Of a DNA stretch of 64,000 nt, positions 18,154 through 28,278 are shown one piece after another. This DNA is from Clostridia bacterium (GTDB taxonomy: Bacteria; Bacillota; Clostridia; TANB77; CAG-508), in contig JAGAIV010000033.1 of NCBI GenBank assembly GCA_017626365.1, positions 124,001-188,000 on the forward strand. The letters are read 5' to 3'. The notes beneath the pieces were generated by a model. The model made no database searches, had not been told where the DNA came from, and saw only the letters and a list, made by a program, of their open reading frames with translations. The position numbers and the translations under genes were made by a program. The stretch's first letter is position 1, and the number at the start of each line of letters is the position of its first letter.

Positions 18154-18684
18154 CTATTCTTTGTTTATGATTGACATAAAGGTAATATCTTGATAAGTTC
18201 CATCTGGTAAAAGAATATCATCTTTTGCGGTTCCTTCATATTCAAACCCAGCTTTTTCATATGCCTTAATTGCTTGAATATTATTAGAAAACACGCGTAA
18301 ATATATTTTATGCAATCCTAGTTTTTTAAATCCATAGTCTATTATTAGTTTTGTAGCACTTGTTCCTATTCCTTTTCCTCTTGCTGTCTCTTCTCCTATA
18401 AAAATTCCAAATTCAGCCTTTTTTGCATGCCTATCTATATCTCGTAGATAAGTAGAGCCTACTGGAGTATTCGACGGTTTTTCTATTATGATAAATTGCA
18501 CAACTTCTTTAGTTAGAATCTTATTATGAAACCAATTCAAATGTGTCTCTTTAGTTAAATCTTCTTGTATACAAAAGTTCTTTTTCACACTTGGATTATT
18601 TCTCCATTTTAGGATATTGGATGTATCTTCTAGGGTAATACTTCTTAATTCTACATTTTCAATTTTATCATTTTTGGTCTCCAT
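18154..18684 (-). CDS. GNAT N-acetyltransferase (sugar acetylation likely)
   Basis: 176 residues of the RimJ/RimL type GNAT fold: NVELRSITLEDTSNILKWRN at the start, then AEFGIFIGEETARGKGIGTS with the acetyl-CoA loop RGKGIG, and LHKIYLRVFSNNIQAIKAYE near the end. It follows a WecE-like aminotransferase, and such pairs make N-acetylated 4-amino-4,6-dideoxy sugars (WecD or PseH-type acetyltransferases). That role is inferred from context. Confidence 0.75.
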   Translation of the reverse strand: METKNDKIENVELRSITLEDTSNILKWRNNPSVKKNFCIQEDLTKETHLNWFHNKILTKEVVQFIIIEKPSNTPVGSTYLRDIDRHAKKAEFGIFIGEETARGKGIGTSATKLIIDYGFKKLGLHKIYLRVFSNNIQAIKAYEKAGFEYEGTAKDDILLPDGTYQDITFMSIINKE

Positions 18685-18712
18685 GATACTTTTCCCTTCT
18701 TTATATTGAATA

Positions 18713-19849
18713 TTAAATTAGCGTATTTAATATGGTATGTACTTTTTCACAGATAAATGTTAGTTCTTCTTCAGTCATATCAGGGTATAAAGGTAGTCGT
18801 AATAATCTCTTTGCATATTCTTCTGTTTCTGGTAAATCTCCCTGTTTATATCCTAGTTTTATTCCCATTGGAGAAGTATGTAGAGGAATATAATGAAATA
18901 CTGCTAGAATACCATTTTCCTTTAATTTTTCCATTAATTCATTTCTTATTTTTTCATTTGGTAAAACCATATAATACATATGAGCATTATGAGTTGCATA
19001 ATCTGGAATATAAGGTCTTGCCAACTTTCCTTGTTTTTCTAAACTTTCAAAGGATTTATGGTAAGTATTCCATATATGCATTCTTTTTTCCATAATTTCA
19101 TCTGCTCTTTCTAATTGTCCATATAACATCGCTGCTAAAACATCAGATGGTAAATATGAAGATCCTACTTCGTGCCATGTGTATTTATCAACAACACCTT
19201 TAATAAATTGACTTCGGTTTGTTCCTTTTTCACGAATAATTTCTGCTTCTAAATATTTATCGTTATCCTTTACAATAATTGCTCCGCCTTCGCCCATTAC
19301 ATAGTTTTTTGTTTCGTGAAAACTATAGCAACCGTAGTCTCCAATAGTTCCTAATGGTTTTCCCTTATAATAAGCCAAAGTTCCTTGAGCTGCATCTTCT
19401 ATAACAATAAGATTATGTTTTTTGGCAATTTCCATAATCTTATCCATATCACAAGCAACTCCTGCATAATGAACAGGAAAAATAGCCTTCGTTTTTGGGG
19501 TTATTTTTTCTTCTATTTTGTTAACATCCATATTAAAAGTTTTCTTGTCAATGTCTATAAAAACAGGAGTTGCACCTCTTAATAAAATCGCATCTGCGGT
19601 TGAAACAAATGTATAAGATGGAACTAGAACCTCATCCCCTTGTTTCAATCCTGCAAGTAGTGCTGCTAATTCTAATGAATGAGTACAAGAAGTAGTTAAT
19701 AAAAAATTATTAATTCCACAGTTTTCTTTAAACCAACCTGTACACTTTTTAGTAAATTCTCCGTCTCCGCATATTTTATTGGTTTCTAACGCCTGATTAA
19801 TATACTTTTTTTCAACATCCGTCATAGATATCTTCGCAAATGGTATCAT
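18713..19849 (-). CDS. DegT/WecE-type sugar aminotransferase
   Basis: 378-residue PLP enzyme of the DegT/DnrJ/EryC1/StrS family, closest in motifs to WecE/RffA (dTDP-4-amino-4,6-dideoxygalactose transaminase). GYGCYSFHETKNYVMGEGG-like sequence (about residues 172-190) contains the PLP lysine (FHETKN); VLVPSYTFVSTADAILLRGA and VIEDAAQGTLA are family motifs. It would transaminate a 4-keto-6-deoxy sugar nucleotide from glutamate. The acetyltransferase after it would complete a Fuc4NAc-like sugar. No dehydratase for the donor is present in the window. Confidence 0.85.
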   Translation of the reverse strand: MIPFAKISMTDVEKKYINQALETNKICGDGEFTKKCTGWFKENCGINNFLLTTSCTHSLELAALLAGLKQGDEVLVPSYTFVSTADAILLRGATPVFIDIDKKTFNMDVNKIEEKITPKTKAIFPVHYAGVACDMDKIMEIAKKHNLIVIEDAAQGTLAYYKGKPLGTIGDYGCYSFHETKNYVMGEGGAIIVKDNDKYLEAEIIREKGTNRSQFIKGVVDKYTWHEVGSSYLPSDVLAAMLYGQLERADEIMEKRMHIWNTYHKSFESLEKQGKLARPYIPDYATHNAHMYYMVLPNEKIRNELMEKLKENGILAVFHYIPLHTSPMGIKLGYKQGDLPETEEYAKRLLRLPLYPDMTEEELTFICEKVHTILNTLI

Positions 19850-19867
19850 TTTTTCCTCCTATTATAT

Positions 19868-22162
19868 TTATTTATCTAATATGTCTTTTACTTTCTGGTC
19901 AATCCCATTTCTTTTCATTAATTTCATTATTCCCGTTTTTTGTAAGAATCGAATAAAAACTCTCCATAAAGGTTTTTCCCATAATCTATTTTTAATATAT
20001 TCCCATTTATCAATTTCAATACCATAACATTTACTATTATATTGATTACATAACCATAAATATTCTCCCTTGTTTGAGATTAGAGATAAATTAATTAATT
20101 CTTTCGTTACATCTTTCATTTTCTTCATGTTTTTTCCATTTTCAATCTTTTCTTGTTTTGGTGATGAAACTGTTTGTTCAAAAATAGTAGACATTTTGTC
20201 TACCATTTGGTCAATGGTAAATCCGTCTAAAATTCTTTTTCTAGCATTTGATTTATAATACTCTAAATTATTTAATATTTTTTTGATTGCGCTTACATAA
20301 TAATTAATTTCTTCTTCACTATATTTAAAATTCATTATTTCTGTTTCTTGTTGTAAACATGGCACAATTGCTCCCACTTTATCGTTAATAAGTTCTTTTT
20401 GTCCCCCAACATCACTTGAAACAACTGGCACTCCCATTGATAATGATTCATAGGATGTTAGTGCTAATCCTTCTTTAATAGAACAATTTATTGTTAAATC
20501 ACTCATTGCATAAATTTCTTTTGTTTTGGTTACATTTCCTAGAAATTTAATTATTCCATCTAATTTTAGTTTTTTCACTTCACTTTTCAATTTTGGAAGC
20601 AAATTTCCATCTCCTGCAACTAAAACAATAAAATCGTCTCTATCTTCTTTTAATTTTTTTATAATTTCTAAAAATAATAACGGTCTTTTTTGTTCTGCTA
20701 TTCTACAAATATAACTAATGATATATTTCTTATTTGTTTCAATATCGTATTTTTGTAATAATTCTTCTTTGTTATATAATTCAGGGTTAAATTCTTGCTC
20801 ATTTACACCAATATATACAGTTTCAATATCTTCTTTATTTCTTTTAAAATGTTCTTCTAAGATTCTTTGTGTATTCTTATTGCAAACTAATGTCTTATCA
20901 ATCACAGAAGAAACTGCACTAGAATCTCTTGAATATCCTCCATTTCTGTTATACCATTCTTCCATATGGATATAATCTACAATTGGAATTTCAGGATATT
21001 CTGTTTTTAAATATGGTAATGCTTCATAACCATATTTACTGTTGGTATTGAAAATCAAATTAATATTTTCTTTCTTGATAATATAATTAATAAAAGCAAT
21101 CCAATATTTTTGATCTAAAAAAGTAGTTAAATCATATACAGTTGCGTGTTGTTCAAATTCTTGTCTATATACATTCACATTTGGTTCTGTTAAAAGAATA
21201 ATAACATGATAGCGATTTTTATCCAATCTACTAATTAAATCCAGGTTAAATTTATCTGCTCCACCTGTTACCATCCAAGGAATCATCATCAAAATATTAA
21301 TTTTATTTTTAGCAATATTTTGTGTACATTTTATAGTAGCAACATTTTCAACAATTCCATCCCAATTGTAATCTTGCTTTGGATATTGAATTGCTGTTAC
21401 GTCTTTTTGTATCATTTTGGCTGTATTTTTAATAATTTCCATAGCGCGTTTCTTATTTTCTCTTGATTTTGCAAGTTCTCCTTGTTCTTTTCTTCGATAC
21501 CACATACCATAAAAATTCATTTTTACTGGAAATTTTCCTTTTGCCATTAATTTAAGCCAAAAATTCCAATCTTCGTTTACAGCTTTTTCTCTTAGTTCAT
21601 ATCCATTTACTTCAAAAAAATCTTCTTTACGAATGATACAAGCAGAAGTTAAATCATTTACTTTTTTCATTTGTTTTGCATCAAATAATTTACTCCATCT
21701 GTATTCCATTTTTTCAAATCCTACTGAATCAGTATAGGCCCATGAAGCATCTGTATTTGTTTCTAGTGTCCAATATCCACATTCTAAATATGTTTTTTCA
21801 ATTAAATCATCAGAATCTAAAAACATCAAATATTTACAACAATTTGAAGATTTTGAAGCTCCAAAATCTCTTGTCGCTGAAAGTCCTTCATTTTTCTTAT
21901 GAAATACTTTTATCCTTTTATCCATTTTTTCTATTTGTTCTAATTTTCTTAAACTCTCATTATCTGTTGAACCATCATCAATAATTAAAAATTCAAACAA
22001 TGGGAATGTTTGATTTAAAACGCAATTAACAGCTTGTTCAATATAAGATTTATCATTATAAAATGGCATAATAACAGAAATAATAGGGTCTTGTTCCTCA
22101 TATTCTATTTTATCTAATTCTCTTCCTGGTTGTAATGTATAATTAAAATAATCTTTCTCCAT
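19868..22162 (-). CDS. Two-domain GT2-GT4 glycosyltransferase
   Basis: 764 residues. About residues 20-250 are a GT2 domain (VIMPFYNDKSYIEQAVNCVL, IIDDGSTDNES, MFLDSDD); about residues 285-660 are a GT4 domain (MMIPWMVTGGADKFNLDLIS, SYICRIAEQKRPLLFLEIIK, INCSIKEGLALTSYESLSMG with the GT4 EX7E). Two transferases in one chain imply stepwise addition of two sugars to a lipid-linked repeat. It acts on the cytosolic face and lies just after the ABC exporter genes. Confidence 0.82.
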   Translation of the reverse strand: MEKDYFNYTLQPGRELDKIEYEEQDPIISVIMPFYNDKSYIEQAVNCVLNQTFPLFEFLIIDDGSTDNESLRKLEQIEKMDKRIKVFHKKNEGLSATRDFGASKSSNCCKYLMFLDSDDLIEKTYLECGYWTLETNTDASWAYTDSVGFEKMEYRWSKLFDAKQMKKVNDLTSACIIRKEDFFEVNGYELREKAVNEDWNFWLKLMAKGKFPVKMNFYGMWYRRKEQGELAKSRENKKRAMEIIKNTAKMIQKDVTAIQYPKQDYNWDGIVENVATIKCTQNIAKNKINILMMIPWMVTGGADKFNLDLISRLDKNRYHVIILLTEPNVNVYRQEFEQHATVYDLTTFLDQKYWIAFINYIIKKENINLIFNTNSKYGYEALPYLKTEYPEIPIVDYIHMEEWYNRNGGYSRDSSAVSSVIDKTLVCNKNTQRILEEHFKRNKEDIETVYIGVNEQEFNPELYNKEELLQKYDIETNKKYIISYICRIAEQKRPLLFLEIIKKLKEDRDDFIVLVAGDGNLLPKLKSEVKKLKLDGIIKFLGNVTKTKEIYAMSDLTINCSIKEGLALTSYESLSMGVPVVSSDVGGQKELINDKVGAIVPCLQQETEIMNFKYSEEEINYYVSAIKKILNNLEYYKSNARKRILDGFTIDQMVDKMSTIFEQTVSSPKQEKIENGKNMKKMKDVTKELINLSLISNKGEYLWLCNQYNSKCYGIEIDKWEYIKNRLWEKPLWRVFIRFLQKTGIMKLMKRNGIDQKVKDILDK

Positions 22163-22201
22163 ACTTCTCTTCCTTTTGCTATAGTATTACCTTTTATAGG
22201 T

Positions 22202-22975
22202 TTATAATTCTTCTGCAAATCCTTTTTGTAATTTATGGAATATCATGTATCCTACTACACATGCCACTACCATAATTGCTAATAATAGGATTAGCATTTT
22301 GACATCTGGTGCTGTTTGGTTTAAAAAGATATCGCGATATCCATTGATAATATATGTCATTGGATTATATTTTAAAATCCATGCAAAATTTTCTGGTATA
22401 GTATTGGCAGCATAAACAATTGGTGTAGCATAAAAAACAAGTTGTAGTACCACGCTAATTAAATGTTGAATATCTCTTATATATACAGTAATTGCTGAAA
22501 TAATAAAAGATATTGCAAGTATTAATAGATATTGAACTAGTAATATTAGTGGATAATATAGTATATACGGTGTTAAAGCAATTCCATCAAATAATACAAA
22601 GGCAATAATAATAATCGTTGAAATGATAAAATTTATAGCTTCACTTGTTACAATTGATATTGGTAAAATTTCTCTAGGAAAATAAACTTTTTTAATAATA
22701 TTACCATTTTCTAGCATTGTGCCAGCTGCTCTATTAATAGCAATAGAAAAAAAGTTCCAGGGAATTAATCCACAGCATAAAAAAACAACGTAGTGCTCTT
22801 GCTTATTTCTTAATATTAACGGAAATACAATTGCATATACCATAATTTGTAATAATGGATTTAAAAACGACCACAAAACTCCTAAAAATGAGTGTTTATA
22901 TTTTCCTCTTACTTCTTTTTTTGTATTACTTTTTAGTAATTCTCTATATTGGTATAAATCTTTAAATACATTCAT
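22202..22975 (-). CDS. ABC-2 polysaccharide/teichoic acid export permease (Wzm/TagG-like)
   Basis: 257 residues with six hydrophobic segments. The start FKDLYQYRELLKSNTKKEVR followed by KYKHSFLGVLWSFLNPLLQI is diagnostic for the ABC-2 exporters of O-antigen or teichoic acid. The matching ATPase gene is directly upstream, so the two form one exporter for an undecaprenyl-linked glycan. Confidence 0.92.
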   Translation of the reverse strand: MNVFKDLYQYRELLKSNTKKEVRGKYKHSFLGVLWSFLNPLLQIMVYAIVFPLILRNKQEHYVVFLCCGLIPWNFFSIAINRAAGTMLENGNIIKKVYFPREILPISIVTSEAINFIISTIIIIAFVLFDGIALTPYILYYPLILLVQYLLILAISFIISAITVYIRDIQHLISVVLQLVFYATPIVYAANTIPENFAWILKYNPMTYIINGYRDIFLNQTAPDVKMLILLLAIMVVACVVGYMIFHKLQKGFAEEL

Positions 22976-22992
22976 CTCTTATCTCCCTTCAT

Positions 22993-23730
22993 TTATGCTG
23001 TTTCTTCTAGATATTTTCCTACAACAGTATTGGTATCTCCATCCATTTTGATAGAACCTTTGTGTAGCCATACAGCTCTAGTACAAAATCGTTTAACTGA
23101 ATCCATTCCGTGAGTAACAAAGACAATAGTCTTTCCTTCTTTTTTTAGATCCTCTATTTTTTCAAAACATTTTTCTTGAAAATGTTGGTCCCCAACGGAT
23201 AAAATTTCATCAATTAATAAAATGTCTGCGTCTACATTAATTGCAACAGAAAATGCAAGTCTCATATACATACCAGAAGAATAAGTTCTAACTGGATTAT
23301 CAATATAATCTTTTAGTTCTGAAAATTCTATAATTTGGTCTAATCTTTTATCAATTTCTTTTCTGGTCAAGCCAAAAATAGAAGCATTAAAGTAGATATT
23401 TTCTCTTCCTGAAAAGTCTGGATGAAACCCTGCTCCTAATTCTAAAAGTGAGGTTAATTTTCCATTGGTTTCTATTTTTCCTTTATTCGGATATATTATC
23501 TTGGTCATTAATTTTAGTAAAGTAGATTTTCCACTTCCATTTACTCCAATTAGCCCAACAACTTCTCCCTTTTTTATTTCTAAATTAATATCTTTTAAAA
23601 TTTGTCTTACTTCTTTTTTACTTTTATTCCAAAACAATATTTTTTCTTTGATTGTATTGGTTTTATCATAAAATACATTAAAAGACTTATCTACATGTTC
23701 TACACGTATCGCCATATCATCTTTTGGCAT
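22993..23730 (-). CDS. ABC polysaccharide/teichoic acid export ATPase (Wzt/TagH-like)
   Basis: 245-residue ATPase: Walker A GVNGSGKSTL, signature TYSSGMYMRLAFSV, Walker B ILLIDEILSVGDQHF, and the family-specific GAGFHPDFSGRENIYFNA. It lacks the C-terminal carbohydrate-binding domain of long Wzt proteins, resembling TagH/RfbE short forms. The open frame reaches 23763, but the ATG at 23728-23730 (MPKDDMAIRVEHV) has GGGAGG nine bases upstream and is the likelier start. It pairs with the permease at 22202. Confidence 0.92.
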   Translation of the reverse strand: MPKDDMAIRVEHVDKSFNVFYDKTNTIKEKILFWNKSKKEVRQILKDINLEIKKGEVVGLIGVNGSGKSTLLKLMTKIIYPNKGKIETNGKLTSLLELGAGFHPDFSGRENIYFNASIFGLTRKEIDKRLDQIIEFSELKDYIDNPVRTYSSGMYMRLAFSVAINVDADILLIDEILSVGDQHFQEKCFEKIEDLKKEGKTIVFVTHGMDSVKRFCTRAVWLHKGSIKMDGDTNTVVGKYLEETA

Positions 23731-23798
23731 CACTATTTTCCTCCCTATTTGTATTTTTTGCAATTATATCATACTTTAAATGAATTTCAAATATAATA

Positions 23799-24932
23799 TT
23801 AAATTTCCTCTATAAAATCATACCATAATTTTCCTACTTCTTCCTTTTTGTATTTTGCAGAATCTTGCCTTGCAGTTTGTCCAATCTTCTTTCTTAATTC
23901 TTTATTTTCAATTAACTCATTAATCTTATTTGCCATTTCTTCTTTATTACGATTTGGAATTAAGAAACCATTTTTTCCATCTTCAATAATTTCTTTTGGT
24001 CCTTCGGCACTATCAAATGCTAAAATTGGTATTCCAAAGCTTTCTGCCTCAATGAGTGATAATCCAAAACTTTCATAAAATGATGTCATAACATAAATAG
24101 AAGATTGTAGGAAAAGACTTCTTAATTCTTCTTCTTTTTTGAATCCCAATAATGTAATTTTATCTTCTAATCCTTTTTCTTTTACTTTTTGTATGATTGC
24201 TTTCTTTTGTTCTCCATCTCCTGCAATATTTAAATGCCAATCCGGATTTTTTTTACTTACTAATTCGAATACATCAATTAAATCCAAAAATCCTTTTTCT
24301 TTTGATAAACGTCCAGCAGAAATAATATTTTTTTGTGTTAAGCTCGAGATTTTTTGCGTATAATCTTTTAAGCAATGCTGTATGTACAAACACTTCGTTT
24401 TTTTGTCAATTAATCTTTTTTCATACATTTGGGTCAATTGTTTTGAAACTGGCATAAGATAATCTATATTTTTTAGTGACTTTACTACTTTTCTTATATA
24501 CCTTTCATTTCCGTTATTATTGTGTTCTTGTGCAATTTTAATAATATTTTTATCTCCATATTTTCCAAGTAATCGATTATGAATATATCTTGTAGAAATA
24601 GCAATGTCACACGACAAGTTCTTAATCGCTTTAATCATTAATTTTCTTCTTAAGTAAAGAATTCGAATTGCTCTTATTCCTTCTTTTAGAACCTTTATTA
24701 TTTGAAACTTCTTGAGAGCTGTTTTAAATTCTTTAGCATTTGGTTTTAAATTTGGCATCAAATATCGAACTTTTACTCTTTCATCTATATCGAATGCTGG
24801 TTTTTCTTCTATTTGATAATTTGAAATAATTTCTACCTCATATTTTTGAACAAGAATATTACTCAACGTAGCAATTGTTTTCTCAGTCCCCCCCGCCGAC
24901 AAGTGCAGGGCTAATATTGTTATCTTCTTCAT
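23799..24932 (-). CDS. GT4 family glycosyltransferase
   Basis: 377 residues. Begins KKITILALHLSAGGTEKTIA, a GT4 acceptor-side motif; the donor half has NIISAGRLSKEKGFLDLIDV and SFYESFGLSLIEAESFGIPI with the EX7E motif. A retaining sugar transferase working on the cytoplasmic side. It overlaps the upstream membrane-protein gene by 50 bp, in a different frame, implying coupled translation; GAGG precedes its ATG. Confidence 0.88.
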   Translation of the reverse strand: MKKITILALHLSAGGTEKTIATLSNILVQKYEVEIISNYQIEEKPAFDIDERVKVRYLMPNLKPNAKEFKTALKKFQIIKVLKEGIRAIRILYLRRKLMIKAIKNLSCDIAISTRYIHNRLLGKYGDKNIIKIAQEHNNNGNERYIRKVVKSLKNIDYLMPVSKQLTQMYEKRLIDKKTKCLYIQHCLKDYTQKISSLTQKNIISAGRLSKEKGFLDLIDVFELVSKKNPDWHLNIAGDGEQKKAIIQKVKEKGLEDKITLLGFKKEEELRSLFLQSSIYVMTSFYESFGLSLIEAESFGIPILAFDSAEGPKEIIEDGKNGFLIPNRNKEEMANKINELIENKELRKKIGQTARQDSAKYKKEEVGKLWYDFIEEI

Positions 24933-26283
24933 CTTTTTCCTCTTTTCCTAATTCTTTTTTATTGTGTATTTGTTTTACCTCTTCCTCACAATTTAATAAT
25001 ATAATAGCAATGTAAATACTAACAGCTGGTGACACTAAAACATGTCCTGCAAGTAGAGCTACAACTGAAGCCATTACTATAACATATATCTGCTCAATTC
25101 CTAACTTCTTTTTATGTGCTATTACATCACGAATTAGAATAATAATGTAGGTTAAAATTGGGATAGCAAATAGAATCGTTCCTAATATTCCATTACATAA
25201 AAGAATGTCAAAATAATCCATTTCTGCTAGTTTTCGTTCTTCTATTTTTCCCTCGTCATTTTTTGTAAAGCTAATTCCCAATATCTTATCTATAAAATCA
25301 CCATTTACGAAATCCGCTTTATTTTCTTTTAAATAGTCTGTCCTACTACTAACCACCATTGTCGTTAGTTCTTCGAAATTAGTAACTTCTTCAATTTTAG
25401 CGGGTTCTTCTTTTTTATAAAAATTGATATCCTCTCCATTAATTAGAAAAATGTTGCCATAATTTTTACTCAAGTTTTCACCTACCGGTGTAATTCCGGT
25501 TACTAAATAGATAGCAACAAAAAGTCCTAGAAACATTCCTGCTTTTTGATAGAACTTTCTGTTTTTCTGCAATTTTGCATAAGTAAAGCATGCAAAAATA
25601 ATTGTTACCATTAATATTATAAGGCTAAAATATGGTACTTGCGTTCCTACTTGTAATACTGCATAAATTAACACAGTTAGGAAAATAATATCGATTATTT
25701 TTACTTTTCGCTTCATCAAATCTACTATTAAAAATGGAGATAATATGCATAAAATAGCTCCAATTTCATTAGCGGAATAAAATAATCCTACCGTACCAGC
25801 TTTTCCGCCTGCTCGGTAAGTAGGTAGTGCAATTCCAATGATGCTGCAAATCAGAATAGTAACGGCATATATCATTAATGTTGCTGTTAACACCTTTCGA
25901 TTCACTTTTACTTGATAAGTTCTAAAAATTGGAACAAGTGCCACTAACATAACCGGCAAATAAAAATTCTTTACTAATCCTCTCATTTGAATAAAAATTA
26001 GGTTTGTTCCATTTTCTATATAACTCTTAACTAGAAAACCAATTCCGTAGATCAGTAGTACACTATAATAGATACACATACCAATTCGATATCTTTTGTC
26101 TGCTTTCATTGTTCCTAGCATGACACAAAAAATCATAAAAATGGTTCGAACAATAATACCAAATGTAATGGTAGATTGGGCATACTCAATGCTAATACCT
26201 GTGATAATATCAATAATTGGTTGTAATATGATAAAAGCAATTATCACATTGGGTACATTTATTTTTTCTTTTAATTTTTCCAT
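24883..26283 (-). CDS. O-antigen polymerase/ligase-like membrane protein
   Basis: 466 residues, about ten hydrophobic segments and one large outer loop (about residues 280-350). The layout and FYSANEIGAILCILSPFLIV, with its SANE motif, suggest the Wzy/WaaL (O-antigen ligase-like) family. It would polymerise or transfer lipid-linked repeat units outside the membrane. With an ABC exporter present, a ligase or capping role is also possible. The C-terminal tail is charged and cytosolic. Confidence 0.7.
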   Translation of the reverse strand: MEKLKEKINVPNVIIAFIILQPIIDIITGISIEYAQSTITFGIIVRTIFMIFCVMLGTMKADKRYRIGMCIYYSVLLIYGIGFLVKSYIENGTNLIFIQMRGLVKNFYLPVMLVALVPIFRTYQVKVNRKVLTATLMIYAVTILICSIIGIALPTYRAGGKAGTVGLFYSANEIGAILCILSPFLIVDLMKRKVKIIDIIFLTVLIYAVLQVGTQVPYFSLIILMVTIIFACFTYAKLQKNRKFYQKAGMFLGLFVAIYLVTGITPVGENLSKNYGNIFLINGEDINFYKKEEPAKIEEVTNFEELTTMVVSSRTDYLKENKADFVNGDFIDKILGISFTKNDEGKIEERKLAEMDYFDILLCNGILGTILFAIPILTYIIILIRDVIAHKKKLGIEQIYVIVMASVVALLAGHVLVSPAVSIYIAIILLNCEEEVKQIHNKKELGKEEKDEEDNNISPALVGGGD

Positions 26284-27263
26284 GATATTCCTTTCTTTAT
26301 ACCGTTCTTTAGTTTTTCAAATACGAATATAATAAATAAATTGTTTAAATAAAAAATATTACAATTTATTTTAAATAACATTCCTTGCTTCTTGTAATAT
26401 GGATTTTTCCTCCAATTTGGATATTTTTCTTTAATTATTTGAACGATTTTTCCTATTTCTTTCTTTCCTTCTTTATATTCTAAAAATCTTCCTGTTGCTG
26501 CATATAGTAAATGTTCTATATAAATATATTCTAATTCTTTCTCATATTCTTCTAATTTTCCAGAATCCTCAAACCCTTTTGTTAAGGTTTCAAGTGCATC
26601 ATAAATAGATAATAATTTTGGATTAAATTTTTCTTGCCTCATAGTAGAGCCTTGTCTTATGTAGTAATAATAGAATGGTTCTTCCAAATAAGCAATTTTG
26701 TTTGCATATAATCCAACAAGAGGGATAATAGAAATATCTTCATAAATTCCTGTTTCTCGGAAACGAAGATTATCCTTCATTAATAATTCTGTTCGTATCA
26801 ATTTATTACAAGGCCCAGCAGCTGAAACAATATAGTCTCTTTTCTTGTTATTCGTTTTTTGTGGAATTGCTTTTTTTCTAATCTTTTTTCCTTGTATGAT
26901 TTCTTCATAATCACAAACAACAACATCTGCATCATGTTTTTTTGCTTCCTCGTACATTTGTTGCAACATATTAGATTCAATGGTGTCATCTGCATCTACA
27001 AAAGTAAGAAATTCTCCTTGTGCTAAATCCATTCCCACATTTCTTGCTTTTCCTTGCCCTTCATTTTCCTTTGTAATTACCTTTATTTTATTTTCATATT
27101 GATTTTGATAATCTTCTAAAATCTGTTTTGTTTCATCGGTTGAGCCATCATTTACCACAATAATTTCAATTTCTTTTAATGTTTGTTCCAATATACTATT
27201 AAGACAAAGTTTTATATAAGCTTCTCCATTATATACCGGTACAATAACACTTACTTTTATCAT
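26271..27263 (-). CDS. GT2 family glycosyltransferase
   Basis: 330 residues. IKVSVIVPVYNGEAYIKLCL, EIIVVNDGSTDETKQ, GKARNVGMDLAQGEFLTFVD and the DADD metal site define a GT2-A fold. The C-terminus has a short hydrophobic stretch that may anchor it to the membrane. It overlaps the following polymerase-like gene by 13 bp. Donor and acceptor unknown. Confidence 0.88.
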   Translation of the reverse strand: MIKVSVIVPVYNGEAYIKLCLNSILEQTLKEIEIIVVNDGSTDETKQILEDYQNQYENKIKVITKENEGQGKARNVGMDLAQGEFLTFVDADDTIESNMLQQMYEEAKKHDADVVVCDYEEIIQGKKIRKKAIPQKTNNKKRDYIVSAAGPCNKLIRTELLMKDNLRFRETGIYEDISIIPLVGLYANKIAYLEEPFYYYYIRQGSTMRQEKFNPKLLSIYDALETLTKGFEDSGKLEEYEKELEYIYIEHLLYAATGRFLEYKEGKKEIGKIVQIIKEKYPNWRKNPYYKKQGMLFKINCNIFYLNNLFIIFVFEKLKNGIKKGISWKN

Positions 27264-27282
27264 ACTTTTCTCCTAATTATTT

Positions 27283-28227
27283 TTATTTCAATAATTTCAA
27301 ATACAAATTGATATTGATTGATAATATCACTCTCTTTACGAGTTGTCTTACATCTCTAACTTTGATATTCTTTATCATGTTTCTTTGCTTAATTTGTTGT
27401 ATATATTCTTTTCTGTCTTCTTTATGAATCGATTTTAATTTTAATAAAATGGCATTTGTATAATAAATTTTTACATTCTCTTCTGTTTTTTTGCGAAGAG
27501 AAAATTTACGAATATATTGTAACATATTATCGTAATGCAATAAAGAGTCTTCCCATCTTTTTATTGTTTTTTGATAGTCATCATTTCTTGTAATGCTATT
27601 ATTTGTTTGCACATAATAGTAACCAATAATATTGGTAGACACAACATTTTTTGCACTTACTACAATAAGTGGTACTACTCCAAAATCTTCATGGTATGCA
27701 CCTGAACAAAATTTAAAATTCTTTTTTACAAATATATCTCTTTTAAACAAATAAATGCATGCTGAGTCTAACATTATATCATCAAACACTAATAAATCAA
27801 AAGCAGTTTGTCCATCTGTTTCTTGAAATACTGGTCCATCAATTATGGTGGTTTTTCCATTTACAATGTTTGCTTTAAATTTAATTACTTCTATACCCTT
27901 TTCCATATATTTCTTTAGATTCTCTATCAAATCATCATCAATATAGTCATCAGAATCCACAAATAGCACATAGTCTCCACTTGCTTTCGTAAGTCCATAA
28001 TTTCTAGTATCGGCAAGTCCTGTATTGTTTTCTTTTTTATAATAAGAAAATAAATTTGGATATTGATTTACATATTTTAGGATAATCTCTTCAGAATCAT
28101 CCGTAGAATTATCATTTATAACAATAGTTTCTATATTTTTATATGTTTGATTAACTATAGACTTTAAACATCTATCTATTTGTGCTTGTGTATTATATAC
28201 TGGAATAATAATACTTACCTTATTCAT
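27283..28227 (-). CDS. GT2 family glycosyltransferase
   Basis: 314 residues with NKVSIIIPVYNTQAQIDRCL, TIVINDNSTDDSEE, GLADTRNYGLTKASGDYVLF and the DSDDYID metal motif of GT2 enzymes. About a third of the chain is identical in kind to the neighbouring GT2, but the C-terminal half differs, so each probably adds a different sugar. It is preceded by GGAG and is co-directional with the rest of the cluster. Confidence 0.88.
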   Translation of the reverse strand: MNKVSIIIPVYNTQAQIDRCLKSIVNQTYKNIETIVINDNSTDDSEEIILKYVNQYPNLFSYYKKENNTGLADTRNYGLTKASGDYVLFVDSDDYIDDDLIENLKKYMEKGIEVIKFKANIVNGKTTIIDGPVFQETDGQTAFDLLVFDDIMLDSACIYLFKRDIFVKKNFKFCSGAYHEDFGVVPLIVVSAKNVVSTNIIGYYYVQTNNSITRNDDYQKTIKRWEDSLLHYDNMLQYIRKFSLRKKTEENVKIYYTNAILLKLKSIHKEDRKEYIQQIKQRNMIKNIKVRDVRQLVKRVILSININLYLKLLK

Positions 28228-28278
28228 ATTTTTCTCCTGTCAATATAAGATTTTATATATTGTTTTATAATAATTACT